A DNA stretch of 64,000 nt. Origin: Ignelater luminosus (taxonomy: Eukaryota; Arthropoda; Insecta; Coleoptera; Elateridae). Under the pieces are notes generated by a model, which had not been told where the DNA came from, did no database searches, and saw only the letters and a list, made by a program, of their open reading frames with translations. Positions within the stretch are counted from its first letter, which is position 1, and every line of letters begins with the position of its first letter. Shown one piece after another: positions 43,401 through 55,900 of the stretch. The translations under genes were made by a program, and so were the position numbers. Where the stretch lies: contig VTPC01001018.1 of the NCBI GenBank assembly GCA_011009095.1, positions 89,974 to 153,973 of the forward strand, read 5' to 3'.

Positions 43401-46400
43401 GACCCATAAACATCGTGAATGGTGTATATACAGTATGTTCATTCATAATAAAAAAAATACATATAAACCATAACATTATTATAAATGACAACGAAGTTAA
43501 GTATGATTACATTGCTTATCTAATAATTCCTTATGTAATCCTTTTTTTAAATAAAATTTTATTTCATTATATCATTATATAATTTATAAATCGGAACCAT
43601 GAAAGATCTTTTAAAAAATAAATATTCTATGATGAAGAGGTGAAATTCTACCTTGAAATCTTGTGGATATATTGAGTACATCAATTCTAAATGTTATTTT
43701 GTTGTATAAAAAATTATAGTGTACCCATATTTGAGTTTCAAGGATTGCTGAGATAATGAAAAAACTGTTTATTTAGTATACTAAATCTTAAACAATAACT
43801 AGTTTCTGCAGCAGCTTGATCAAAGTCGATTTATTAAATATTGTTGACTTTTGATTCAAATAAAGTAGACCTTTGTTTTTAAACAACCCCATAGATAAAA
43901 GTTTAGCAGACGTTAGTCTGGTGAACGAGCTGGCCATGGAACTAGACCCCTGCACTCAATCCATTGCTGAGGGAATTGATTATTCAACCAAGCTGTTGCT
44001 GGACCTGCAGTATGAATAGGAGCCCCATCTTGCTGAAACCACATGTTCCTTCATAGGACCAACGGTACATCTTCCATAAGAATAGGTAGAGTTTCTTGGA
44101 GAAACTCGAGGTAGTTTTGAGCAGTAAAATGACACCAGCCCATACATTTATGCTAAATTGATGTTGAAATGGTAGTTGTTCACTCCATTTCTAGTGAACT
44201 GGGCTTTGATTCAATGATTCAGATGTCTACGATTTGGATAAAGCTTCAGCTGCAGCATGACATGTCTTTTTAAAAAAAATACATATCAGCATATTCGCAG
44301 TTAGTATACTTCATTATTGATAATAATAACAAAAACAGCTGCATCGGGGATGACGATGGCAATGGACGGAGAAGGCAGAGCCGTTTTTAGAAGTTCAGCC
44401 AGTGAGGCGATTGCCTCAGGGCGCACAAATATGGAGGCGTACTGTTGTTACTTCGTCATACTGACTGATTGGATCGAGTCCCGTGCTCGGACTACCTAAC
44501 TTTAACAAAGAAACGGCAGAAACTAAAATTCTGCCTATAGATTCCTCGATTTCCTAAAGAGGTCATATTGCATATGTATACGATAATGTCTTCCCGGGTA
44601 TGGTATCAGGATTAAGTTTGGACAGGCAAGACCAAGGTTTCTAAGTCTCGGCCATTTTCTGAGGTTTCCGAGTCTCGAGACTAATTTTTCTAAATTCCCG
44701 GAAATTCTCGAGACTCGAAACAATTTAAAGACTGATTAGTTCCTTAATATCTACGCATTCGACTGTCAATCCGAAGGTGCGGCTTCGATCCCCAGTCGAG
44801 ATTCTGGTATTTTCAAGTAGAAAAATCTGTGAAAAAATGCCATAGCATCCCTCGGAAGGAGTGCAAGGCAGTGGAACCCGTGCGACCACGATGACGATGA
44901 GTTACACGTTAAAAGTCTTTACCGGGTTCGGCTAAATTCTAGTTGGCGGTGAAATGTCATAATAGTCGAGTCAACCACAAAACTACTATGACAACTAAAA
45001 AAATTGTTAAAGTCAAGTCCATTTTGAACGCAACAAAAGTTTTTAGGTTACGAATTTCTAGTCGTTATTCAGTTAATAATTTTCTCAGTTTGGCCAGACA
45101 CACTAGATAGGGTGTGATTTTAGTTATATTATACTCGTAAATCGTTGTTCAAAAGCATTATCTTATTTGAGTGACTATCACATTAACTTTATAATCTCTA
45201 TAAGTAGAAAAGGTGTCACCATTCAGTCAAAACTGCCTCCCAACGGAATCGCTTGAAACATAAAAACCAGAAGCTTGTATAAACCTTATTGTTTGTTTAG
45301 TGTTTTCATATTGTTTAAATTAAACTTAGAAGGCTCGAATCTCGAGATGCTATTCCCAACACTTGAGACAACACATTTCTAAAAATTTCCCAGAGATCTT
45401 GTTCCGAATTGTATTCGAATTGCTGATTCAGGCTGACTTTTATGAAACAGTTGGGCTTTGCTGAATTAAGTTATTCGAGCTGATGAAGTTTTCCTTTGTC
45501 ATTGTCTTCTAGGTTGGAAGATTTCTAAGTAAGCTACAAAGGCATAAAAACCTGAAGTTGCTCCAGGTCGCAATAAATCCTGAGGCCGGCCTTGAGAGAA
45601 GGTTATAGCTTATTGGTGGTTGCTTGTTTTTGATTTGCCAAAAGAATGTCTCTTCAGGACCCTACCTATACACACGCACACTGTGGGGGTAGAACTTAGT
45701 AGGGATCAGTAGCAGCAAACGATAGCAGTGGCAGAAGGAGACTTCAAGGTCATAATCATACCCAGGAAGGTTTTGCCCCTTCCTAGGACAAAGACATGCG
45801 TTGGGCAGCGCTTTGGCGAGAGGACTTGTAAGGTTGCAGTGGGAAGGAGATCCGTAGTCAGTGATCCCAAAAACCGATGAAATGGCGGACTCTCGGGGAC
45901 GAAAGGAGAGTGGTACAGAGGAACCACTAGCAAAATTTGCAGGCTACGAACATCACTCAGAACTTTTGAGTCTCAGTGTGTGTGAAGATGGTATATAAGA
46001 TCATATTACATGTATTTCTGACCTTAGTGGTTTGAATTCTTCATTACTGCATTTAGTATTTTTGGCGATAGGTTGGTGGAGTCATAGAGTTTGTAGGACA
46101 TGCTTTGAACAGATGGTTTTTGCAATTCATCATTTAAATTTTGATTATTAATTAAATTCAACTTTAATTTTGGAATTCTTTCCTTATTGATACCCTTGAT
46201 GTTGTACTGACAACTAGTTTTGGTTTTCACCTTGGTCATGCATTGTTGCAGATAAAATGCTTTAGATGATTCAATCACAGTTGAATCACATTACAATTTG
46301 AGATTATCTCAATATTACTTTAGGTTAGTTTTACATATATTACGTTAAAATAAATTATAGAATAAATTTTTACTGATGAACTGCATCTTTCTTTGAGCTC

Positions 46401-46873
46401 AAACATAATTCTTAATTTTTATTACAGAATTCCTGCAACACATGTGATTCTAATGTAGAAGCCCAACCTCTATGGGAATATCCATGTATAGCTAGAAGTA
46501 ATGTAGTTGAACTAGGAAGAATCGATTTAGAAACCATGTTTGAATCAACAAATTTAGATTTTCAAAAGTCATTTGAACTTCAGAGGTTTGTTTAAATAAT
46601 AATCACACTTTGCTTTGGTTTTACTGTTTGTATTTTTTTAGTAATTCTAAATATAACGGTGTTGCCTTATGGATGGATTGGATCTTAGACAACAATGATA
46701 AAAATGTTATTTCTACAGGACCAACTGTGCCACCTACTATTGATGAATTTATTTCATGGGATATGTACACAAGGCAAGGCGTTCATTTCTTGGAATCGAC
46801 AGATAAAGATGAAATATGCGCAAAGATTAATTTTGATGTTAAAAATGGATTGATTAAGTTCTGTTTTAGTTAA
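40472..46873 (+). CDS. PRMT7: Protein arginine N-methyltransferase 7 (3 exons)
   Basis: Exons 40472-42181, 46428-46585 and 46642-46873 join in frame (donors gtatgt and gtttgt; acceptors attacag and ttttttag), giving 699 residues, close to the ~690 usual for PRMT7. The N-terminal catalytic module shows YDYHQEIARSSFADMLHD (42-59), the SAM-binding LDIGTGTGLLSM (87-98), acidic E112, and the double-E loop VTEVFDTELIGEGAL with E162 and E171. HDEFSWWFHLN near 364 is in the place of the THW loop. The second, degenerate methyltransferase module includes VLLISDGSYLGLAAAKFGAK near 427-447. PRMT7 is the type III enzyme making monomethylarginine from S-adenosylmethionine on histones, splicing factors and translation factors. 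The first ATG adds 18 residues (FSSLCTALRLRLNHKAN) before a second Met at 40526 that aligns better with known starts. The 4.2 kb first intron holds a transposase relic and a possible SINE. The downstream poly(A) signal is at 46965. Confidence 0.95.
42182..43889. other. PRMT7 intron 1, left part
   Basis: AT-rich intronic sequence. A 13-base A-run lies near 43350. Nothing coding or repetitive that I can name. Confidence 0.45.
43890..44280 (-). mobile_element. Tc3/IS630-like transposase relic in PRMT7 intron
   Basis: Minus-strand text near 44110-43905 reads YLEFLQETLPILMEDVPLVL, RNMWFQQDGAPIHTAG (second catalytic Asp), ATAWLNNQFPQQWIECRG and LVPWPARSPD (start of the third). Frame breaks lie on either side. 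Antisense to PRMT7. Confidence 0.78.
44340..44520. repeat. Short GC-richer repeat-like patch
   Basis: ggcagagccgtttttagaag and gtgaggcgattgcctcaggg are phrases typical of non-autonomous hAT-type repeats in animal genomes. No ends could be defined, so this is a weak call. Confidence 0.3.
44669..44722. repeat. Hairpin with 12-bp perfect arms
   Basis: cgagtctcgaga and tctcgagactcg flank a ~25-base spacer; each arm also contains the palindrome tctcgaga. Confidence 0.7.
44735..44935 (+). repeat. Possible tRNA-derived SINE
   Basis: At 44781-44791 ggcttcgatcc fits an RNA polymerase III B box, inside cgaaggtgcggcttcgatccc, which resembles a tRNA T-arm. A weak A-box-like region precedes it (tagttccttaatatctacgc). 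The body afterwards (tgccatagcatccctcggaa, then gtgcgaccacgatgacgatg) is GC-richer than the intron and looks like a SINE body. No second copy was seen in the window and no poly(A) tail or target duplication was defined. Confidence 0.45.
44936..46427. other. PRMT7 intron 1, right part
   Basis: A GC-richer stretch at about 45650-45960 carries a 75-codon minus-strand frame of no known family; probably repeat-derived. The remainder is AT-rich intron ending in the exon 2 acceptor. Confidence 0.4.
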
Positions 46874-46964
46874 AGATAAATATTTGTACACCTTGCATTA
46901 ACATTTAAGTTTTTTTAGTAAATGCCTTTTTAATATCTTTGTAAATATTTTGTACCTGAACAGA

Positions 46965-46970
46965 AATAAA
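46965..46970 (+). terminator. PRMT7 poly(A) signal
   Basis: AATAAA about 90 bp after the PRMT7 stop codon and about 240 bp before the tektin start; no other signal lies between. Confidence 0.55.
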
Positions 46971-47207
46971 GAAATAATACAATTTATAAATGATTTTAAT
47001 TTTATGGTGATTGCTGTACAAATAATATTTTCAGGCAAAATTCCTTTAGTAACCCATATTGTGCTAGTTTTTGTTTGATCAATAGTGACACGTGTCAAGC
47101 AGTGTTGAAAAGAGCCTTAAAATTCCAGAAACATTTAATATAATAATTCTACTAAAAATTCAAATTAACAAATCAGGTTTAATTAAGAATTCCTTTAAGA
47201 AATAAAA

Positions 47208-49728
47208 ATGGAAACGTCTGTAATAACTTTAGAAAAACCCATACAGCATGTGGGTTTAGCAGATTGGTATGCAAAGCAATGGGAAAATCAGCAAACAAAT
47301 GATACACGTAGAAATGATGCATTTAGATTAAGACATGAAGCAAGACAGTTGCGTAATGAAACAAGAATTAGAACCGAATGGGATACATATCATAATAATG
47401 CACGATTAGCTGATCGTGTTACTGAAGTTAACAGATGGAAAGATACTTTGCAGGCTTGTCTTGAAAGAATTGAAAAGGAAATGAAACTGTTAAAAGATGA
47501 AAAGTTTTCAACTGAACGAGAATTAGATGCTTTGGGTATTCCATTGGGAGTGATATCAGAATGTATTTCGATGAGAGATTGTCGTCAAGGAACTGAATTG
47601 ACCTACGATGATGGAGATACAGAGTTGAAAAAGGTAATAAATCTTACAGTACATGAAATTTATTTAATAAGATAATAATAAGATGTATAACTTTGATTTC
47701 ATTATTTTTGCTTTAGTTGTTATGCTGGTTGCTTAAAATGTTATGGAACACGGATAATTTCTGTAGTTAGATAAGTAATAAGAAATCAGATAAGAACAGA
47801 CAAGTATTAATAGTTGAAATGCAATTTTGACTGTGATTCTGCAAGAGAGAAATTATTCAAATTCAAATGATTTTCTAACAAACGAAATGTCAATATTTAT
47901 AAAGACCATCATGTGATGTCTAGGGTTAACAGTGGAGGTGCAAACAAAAATACTAAAATTCAAATTGATTGTCAGCCCTACAATTATCACTAAAAAATTA
48001 TTTAAAAATAAAAATTATTCATGAATTAAAATTTGTTTCAAATATAATACATGAAACTCGGGGAAGTTTCATTGATTATCGAGTACTTTTAGATTTACAG
48101 TGTTGGTAGCGCTTTTGGCACTACATTTTTGAAATTGGAAGTTCGCAATTTAAATTTTGAGATTTGAAGTTGAAAGCTTAAAAATACCCTTAAAAATTGA
48201 AACGTTCTATTTGTTACTTGAGCGAAACAGCGTCCATATTTATAGATCTTGCTTGGAATTTATGGAAAGCAATTAAACAAGAATTGGAGATACTAACATA
48301 ATCTTTACAGCAATAACAGTATTTACGTATAAGAAGGCAGAAGCTCAAAAAACAAATGGGTGGGGAATGTATAACATGACGTCACAGCAGTCACAATAGC
48401 GTTTGCCATCCTCAAAAATCTTTTTATATGTTTATAATTTTTACTATAATTATATAACCCGAATATGTCATTTTAATTTTATTAATCTGCACATCTAAAA
48501 AAATGCAAAAACTACATCTCCACAAGCGAAATCCCAACTGATCCCAACAGCTCCACAGTAGATAAAAATGGTAGCTTGTGGTAGAATGAGTAAAACTTCT
48601 GTAAAGTGGTGTAATAATTTGGCGTTTGTGATTCCTGCAAGCTTAAATTTAAATTAAACAAATTAAAAATGAAATCGTCAGATTACCACCCACCATAGCA
48701 GTAGATGTGAATGAGTGTGATGTGCGATTGCTGCTGAATTCTAGGTAGTTGTAGTTCTTGGAAGAAATCTCATTTCTAGGTACTCATCAGTCATTACGTA
48801 ATAATAATTTTTCAGGAACTGTGCGTAGTCGAAAATGTCAAAAAGTTACTTATGGATCGATGTCAATCAGCTTGGGAAAAAATCAACAGACTCGAAGAAG
48901 TCAAATTTAAGGTGCAATTGGACATCAACGATAAGAATGAAACTATAGAAATCGACAAAGACATGTTAACTTTGGATAAAAATTGTGCCAACATCAGTTT
49001 CAAAACCGATCCTCTACGTATTCCAAAAGAGTAATCTTTTTCTGCATCTGTTTACAAATAACATTTTATCTTTATCCATTTATCATTTTAGCTCTATTCC
49101 CTACGAAACTTGGCTGGAACATTCTCGTTACACCAAAATATTGGCAGACAGTGAGTTGGCTGATACATACAAATTAAGAGAAGCGTTATTTGTAGTTCGT
49201 GAAAGGGCACGTAATGATATGAAGGCACAACGTGATTGTGTCGACTTTACATTGCGTAAACGTATTTATGAAACGCAGCGTGCACGTAACGAATTGGAAT
49301 GGCAACTCTTAAAGATGCGCGAGGAAATGGATAAGGTGGTCAAAGAAATACAAACACTTGAAGATGCTTTATTAGCAAAGACGGATGCCTTGAAGCTTTG
49401 CGAGACTCGTTTGGAAACGCGAACATACAGACCAGGAATTGAATTGGCACGTGATGAACCCGAAATGGGTTTGAAAGATGAAGTTTTTCAATTAAGACAA
49501 ACCCGTCAGGATTTACAAGATAAAATTAATTGTGCTAAAGCGACTTACAATGCATTAGAGAATCAGCAGGTGCTGATCGATAGAGATTTAGCAAATAAGA
49601 GTCAGTCTTTGATGACGGACATTAGATGTCTTGATTTAAGGGTGCGGTTGAAAACTGAAGCGCCAGCATCTGATACTGATAGAAATATTCAGTTGGTGCA
49701 TATGGAAGACGAAATCCCACCAACATAA
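47208..49728 (+). CDS. TEKT2: Tektin-2 (3 exons)
   Basis: Exons 47208-47633, 48816-49030 and 49092-49728 join in frame (donors gtaata and gtaatc; acceptors tttcag and ttttag) to give 425 residues, the usual tektin length. The protein is almost wholly heptad-rich coiled coil. Tektin marks seen: DWYAKQWENQQTND and RLRHEARQLRNET at the start, NRWKDTLQACLERIEKE, SECISMRDCRQGTEL, IEIDKDMLTLDKN before ISFKTDPLRIP, EWQLLKMREEMDKVV, and the tektin nonapeptide at 327-335 reading RPGIELARD. These line up best with tektin-2 (B1), judged by the SFKTDPLRIP and MGLKDEVFQL blocks. Tektins form filaments inside the doublet microtubules of axonemes; in insects expression is expected in sperm and ciliated sensory neurons. 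The nonapeptide differs from the classic RPNVELCRD at two places, including Cys to Ala. The gene follows PRMT7 on the same strand at only 334 bp. Confidence 0.93.
47634..48815. other. Tektin-2 intron 1
   Basis: 1.18 kb, AT-rich; no inserted element or coding text recognised. Confidence 0.55.
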
Positions 49729-49854
49729 ATTGGTTATGATGAATGTTTTCATAGAATGCACGGTCTATGCTTTTGTATTTGTGAAAAATCAGTGTCAAAA
49801 ATAATGTAGGTGTACTATTACTTATACATTTACTTATACACTTTTACAAATTGT

Positions 49855-49860
49855 AATAAA
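49855..49860 (+). terminator. Tektin-2 poly(A) signal
   Basis: AATAAA about 130 bp after the stop codon at 49728. Confidence 0.6.
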
Positions 49861-50183
49861 TGCATAACTGAGTAAATAAGAAGTTTTGTGTTCTGTTTTT
49901 TTTTTCAAAAATACTTCTCGATAAGGTTTTAAAAACTAATTAGTAATTCTGTTGTTCATGTTTAATACCCATTATAAGTGCAGAGTGTCTTGGAAAAATT
50001 GAATCACTAAACACACTTTTTCAGTTTTCATTCCAAATTTCTTTTCTCATTAGAAATCTTTTATTTTCCCTTGCCAGAAACAAAAGGAAAAAAGAATCAA
50101 TACCTTATAGTTTATAAGTACAGTATTGCTTTAAAGTACAATGACACTGAACACGTTTGAAGTTTCTCATTAACTACTTTACC

Positions 50184-50919
50184 CAGGGCCGTATAGAAGC
50201 ATTTGGTTATGGGGGGGATTCATTATCATTGGCTTCAGTAGATTTTTCCCGAACAATAGGCCCAGGTTCTAAATTCTAAAAATGGAAGTGGGTATATAAA
50301 ATTTATTTGAATCGATAAAAACCTACCGATGTATCATTAAGAATATTTTCGTTTAATTCTGTTTTGTTTTCCTATACGATACATGCTCTTTTTCGATATT
50401 CTAAAACACTAGAATTTAGGTACCTAAATTACAACATTTTAGATGTTACAGATTTGTTGTTCTTTAAAATCATCATCGCAGCCTCAAAAAGATTTTTGAG
50501 TGCTCCAACACTTTGCACACGTAGTTAACCTTAGTGGAAACAGATATGTGTAGTGTAACATTAATTTAAAGTAAAAGAAGCACGAGAAAAGAGCTGCAGA
50601 TATCGAAACGGGAGATTTCAGGGGGTAGGTAACATGCTTACAGCTGTTGGCAAACCGACGACGAAAACAAACACTAAGAGAGTCGGCAAATTAATATTTT
50701 GAATTATTTTGTTTATTCTTTTTAAATAATTTTGCCGATCAAAATTTAAAGAAAATAATAATTTAAAATGCTAATTTGCCGACTCGCTGTTTCATTATTT
50801 ATCCTCCTGAAGAATTTCTATGTTTTAAAATGATTTTCGCGATCAGAATTTAAGGAGAATAGTTCATAATTTTATGGGGGGTGTCGCACCCTCCCATACT
50901 CCCCATCGATACGACCCTG
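50184..50919. mobile_element. hAT-type MITE with perfect 8-bp target duplication
   Basis: The 736-bp element starts cagggccgtat and ends atacgaccctg, inverted ends of the hAT CAGGG type. It is flanked by the identical octamer actttacc at 50176-50183 and 50920-50927. The termini carry G-rich tracts (ttatggggggg at the left; ggggggtgtcgcaccctccc at the right). Inside, gagtcggcaaattaatattt (50680) is the inverse of aaatgctaatttgccgactc (50766), and the ccgatcaaaatttaaagaaa block near 50736 is echoed at about 50840. No transposase frame, so it is non-autonomous. Confidence 0.85.
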
Positions 50920-50927
50920 ACTTTACC

Positions 50928-52439
50928 CTCATTATTTCGAACTTCAAAGGTCTTTTCCCACTGCAAATCGCCATAATCTTTCCAGTACGTACTGGATCCT
51001 ACATAGTGTATTCAATACTCAAAAAGTCCATATATTTCTCTTTTACTTCAGGTTATGACTTATAAATCTGTTATCACTTATCACATACTTACTAGGTGAA
51101 TAAAAAGTATGGAACCAACTCAATTTATACCTTTAAAATCTTTTTGACTGAAAAATGCTGAGACATGTCAATTTTCTATTTTAAGTGCAGGTATTTTGAT
51201 GATAGGTACTAATATCCAGGGTGATCCATAACTGACTTATAGTGTTATTGATATTTCTTTATTAAATTGCAAAGTATGTTTCTTGTCACATTTCTGATTT
51301 CCTTTCGAACATACTTTACAGTGGTGTATTACATGCACCTACCAAGTTTTATTTAGAATTCTTGCCAGAGTCTCTACATCGTCCAGACGCTCAAAAGTAG
51401 GAAAATCATTAACTTTTGACATGAACAACGTTGAAATAACCTCAAAAAAGCGACCGCTCAGCAAATTTGTTCTGGATAACGCTTTTGTAAAATAAACATT
51501 TAAGTTCAAGAAGTTTTTCGATTAATTTGTTATTAATTAATTATGGTAGGTTTCACATTTGATTTCCTACTTGTAAAGAAAAGGAAATACATACAGTTCC
51601 TGCTTTATTGTGCTACTATAGTTTTAGGTAGTTATGTTTGCTGATACCATCCAGCTCCTGCGTACGATTACTATTACTATTACGTGTTTGGTATTTCGAA
51701 ATGATCTTCACCGTTTTGGTCCTCTTATATCCGTAACAGAGTACCTTAGCTTACTAAGAATAAAGGAACACAGAAAAAATATCAGGATCAAAGTAAGCAA
51801 TAACTTGTTTTGTTTCGCGAAATGTTATTTTAATTTATTTTAATGCATATTAGTATAATAGTAGACATAATAATAAAATTTTTCTAAAGATGCTATAGAA
51901 ACAAACATAGAATGCAGGTCGTTACTGTTTACTCGTTGGCATGGTGAATCGTGCGAGAAAGTCTTCCCGTACGGTTTGTCATGGCAACGCGTGCGAAATG
52001 ATAGAATCGGCCTACTACACCGAATAAAACAGCTAATATTTTATTTTTGTGTTAAATAAGTTATTATTGGCCGAAGAAAAAGCACAGTATGCACTCGCAA
52101 GAATGGGCTCATTGGAGTCGTTCCGGAACCTTCATACACGTGCGAGAATGAGTTTCATTCTATGCTCGTTACATAATACACTATTATCATAAGGTCTAAG
52201 ATCGATAATAATGGAATTCGAACAAAAACTTCGACGTTAAAGAGAACATTCACCAAGAATTTAAATATATCTGCGGCAGGTGGTGAATCGTTGTGGCATG
52301 TGGGCCTTTCCCTTAATTATTCTAGAGTATTGTTTTTTTCTGTCCATGATGTGACATCTTTGAGCACCTTACTAACCGTCCTTATTCAAACAGTTTTTTA
52401 TTTTTACCACTGTTCAAATCATATAAATTTCTTCAGAAA
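50928..52439. other. Intergenic, dispersed repeat traces only
   Basis: 51100-51185 (tatggaaccaactcaattta ... tgctgagacatgtcaatttt) is a diverged relative of the repeat at 27085-27175. 51220 has a ccagggtgatcc repeat end. No gene was recognised. Confidence 0.45.
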
Positions 52440-52620
52440 CTAGCAAAGGCGCTCGCAAGATTTTTGAAGGGGGGGGGGGGGGGAAAAAAAAAGATTGCCG
52501 TCTAATTCGTAATTGTTTACATGTTTGTCGAAGCATAAAATTATTTTTCTTGTATACATTTAATTGTTTTTGCAAGCGGGGGGAGGGCAAGTAACCCTCT
52601 TGCCCCCCCACCGGATGCTC
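52440..52620. repeat. Repeat patch with long G and C tracts
   Basis: A ~15-base G run followed by an A run near 52468-52490, and a ccccccc run near 52604. ggcgctcgcaagatttttga before the G run resembles the ends of non-autonomous hAT elements. No target duplication could be defined. Confidence 0.4.
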
Positions 52621-52977
52621 TTGGAAACCGGTTAAACTGGTTGGACTTTAGCAACTGGTTGAATTATATTGTTCTTATATTATTAAATAAAATAAAGATA
52701 TCTTTAGCATTTTCAGCTTGACACACATCCAAGAACATCTCGAGGGTTAATTTGCCACAAATGTTTTTTTTAATAAATCGCCATAAATTGTAAAGCTCTA
52801 AGTCTCAAAAGTCACTTTTCTCCTTGCAAAAACTAATCTGTGAGATAATATTATTGAATGTTTGTAACACCAAAGTAAATATCCACTATTTCATTCTCTA
52901 TGAATTTTAAATGAAAAATTTTGTCATTCGGCTTCTGAGTTAAGTAGATTCGTATATGAACTTGGTAATGGAGACCG

Positions 52978-55900
52978 CGGGGTACATTGAAACGTTGGGC
53001 ACTTTGATACAAATTCAAATTTGCTTCTATTACTTACAGTTGCATACTGTCGCTTAAATCAGTAGATGGTATTGAGATTCTAAACATGCTAGTAAAGTGT
53101 TTAGGTTGTTCGGGTTAGTTTGCTTGTGTTTATAGAACTGGATGTAATTGAGCACGCTAAAAGTATTTTTGAGTATAAAGCTTTTCCGATTTATTTCATC
53201 ACTAAATCTGCTGGTAGGTGTTTTTTGTTTTATACTGTAAAAAATAGATTATGTTGGTGAGTATTATCACAATGAACTGGAAACAAAATATTGCCATATT
53301 AATTTTCATAACGACATTGGGGCGCTTTGATACACTTACATCGGAGCAGATTGATACAGTGTATCAATCTACCCCATATAATGGATACAACTGCTTGGTG
53401 TATTAGTAATTTAATTTATTAATTGAATAGTTTTGTTTATAGAAAAAATGGTAAGAAAATAACACATCGTTCAATAAGTCCCGAGACTAACAACGAAAAC
53501 AACATTTTTTTTTTCAAAAATCATTTTTATTCATCAATATAATCTCCTTTTAGAGTGATACAATCTTTCCAACGCCTTTCCAACATTTCTATACCATGTT
53601 TATAGAAGGATTTATCCTTTGCTTCAAAATAGGCTTCAGTTTCGGCAATGACCTCCTCATTCGAGCCAAATGTTTTTCCCTGGAGCATTTTTTTGAGATC
53701 AGCAAAGAGCCAGTAGTCGCTGGGGGCTAAATCTGGCGAATACGGGGGGTGGGGAAGCAAATCAAAGCCCAACTCGTAGATTTTTGCCATTGTTTTCATG
53801 GACTTGTGGCATGGTGCATTGTCTTGCCGAAAAAGGATTTTCTTCTTCTTCATGTGCGGTCGTTTTGCTGCGATCTCCTCCTTCAAACGTACCAACAAGT
53901 CAATATAATAATCACTGTTGATCGATTTACCTTTTTCCAGGTAGTCAATGAAAATGACGCCATGTGTATCCCAAAAAACAGACGCTATGACTTTGCCAGC
54001 AGATTGCTGCGTTTTTGGACGCTTTGGGCGGCTTTCGCCAGCCATGCGCCACTCAGATGATTGCCGATTCGACTCCGGAGTGAAATGATGTATCCATGTT
54101 TCATCCATGGTCACGTATCGACGCAGGAAATCCTTTTTATTGCGAGTAAATAGCGATAAACAGCTCTCTGAATCGTCGATTCGTTGCTGTTTTTGTTCCA
54201 TTGAAAGCAATCGCGGCACCCACTTGGAAAAAACCTTTTTCATGCTCAATTTTTCATGAAGGATTGAAAATACGCTTCCAGATGATATCTGTGTCATTTC
54301 TGCAATCTCACGGACCTTTTTTTCATTACGATTTTGAATACTTCACTCACATTTTCCGGTGTAACGGCTTCCAAAGGCCTACCCTAACGTTCCGCATCGT
54401 TTGTGTCCGTACGACCACGTTTAAACTCAGCATACCAACGACAAATCGTTGATTTGGATGGAGAGGAGTCCGGGTAACGTTTCTCAAGCCATTGCTGGGC
54501 TTCTACGGTGTTTTTACCCATTAAAAAACAATGTTTTATCAACACGCGAAACTCGCTTTGTTCCATTTTTCAAACAAATTACAAAGTGACTTTACTCTAA
54601 CCTCGATAACTCTGCTGTTTGTGGTCCAATCGACGTGAAATGTTTACACGTTTCATGTGAAGGTTCGCACTCTAGGGAAACGTGGCTAGTTTGGTACTAC
54701 TAGCACCATCTCTGGGTTAGTCTCGGGACTTATTGAACGATGTGTTATATAGGAAAGACGGACAGAGAAACGATGCCCGAAGAAATAGTAGTAAGAGCAG
54801 TTAATGATTGTATTTCAAAGAGGCTGTCGATAAGAAAATCGGCTCTAACACATGGTAATAATAAAAGTACTCCACAGCGTCTTTTGGAAAAGGATAAAAA
54901 AAGCTGGTGTTACTGTAAATGAACTGCCAAAATATAAACTTCAAAGCAAATTTACAGCTAAACAGGTCTTTAATAGCTAAAGGGGTCATAGAAGAATATA
55001 ATGTGTTTGAAGATAGAATTTACTATTGATGAATTTATAGTATTAGGACGGTTTTGGAAACTCCTAGAAAAATTCCCCAAGTTAATTTTAGAAGTCTTTT
55101 TTTTTCTGGAGCTCCATTCAGAAGTTTTGGGTTGGCAAACAAATCAGGATGGATGACAGTCCCTGTATTTCTTAAAGTTTAGAAAGCATACAAAATGTTC
55201 ACAAGAAGATTCAATTATTTTAACTTTGGATAATCACGAGTCACGTTGTTTTTTAGAAATAACCTTTACATGTTAGCACTTATGGACCCCTGAAAACATA
55301 CTCAAAATAAGTGTTTAATAAGTGGATGATCACACACCCTGGACAAATAATCAGCATTTACAAAATTGCAGCGTTCAGCAACAGAGTCTATTTGCCACCT
55401 TTTAATATAAAAAATATAACTTTGGTGTTTGCTTCTACTGGAATTTGGCCGTTATGTAGATCTATTTCTACTCCAGATGATTTTATGTCTTTTTATGTAA
55501 TAGATCAAGAGTATGCAAGCACGTCAAAGCACAGTAATAATCCAACACCAACTGCAGAATGTAGAAAATTAGTAGATCTTAGTGACACAAATAAGGAAAA
55601 CACATCAAATATTCCGGATGTAGTATCAACATTTATGAAAAGATTGAAAATATAATTTTCGAGAACAAAGACATCTTATCTCCCGATAAACTTACACCAT
55701 ATCTCAAGTATACTCTAAAGACGACTAAGCGAGGTCGAAAAAGGCGACGATCAAAAAACGCCTGAGAAAAATATCATTGAAAATGAATATCTAGAGAGGC
55801 AAAAGAAAAAGAAAAAAGAGTAAGTTAAAAGAAAGATTGTTGACGATGACTTGGAAAGTGAAACAAATTCTGCACTGGATCATGATGAATCTGGTAATGT

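Noticed and set aside
44735-44810. Functional tRNA gene
   Set aside because: The T-arm-like wording is present, but no convincing acceptor stem or anticodon arm can be folded, so at most it is a SINE head.
45706-45933. 75-codon minus frame in a GC-richer PRMT7 intron patch
   Set aside because: No recognisable motif; composition suggests a repeat, not a gene.
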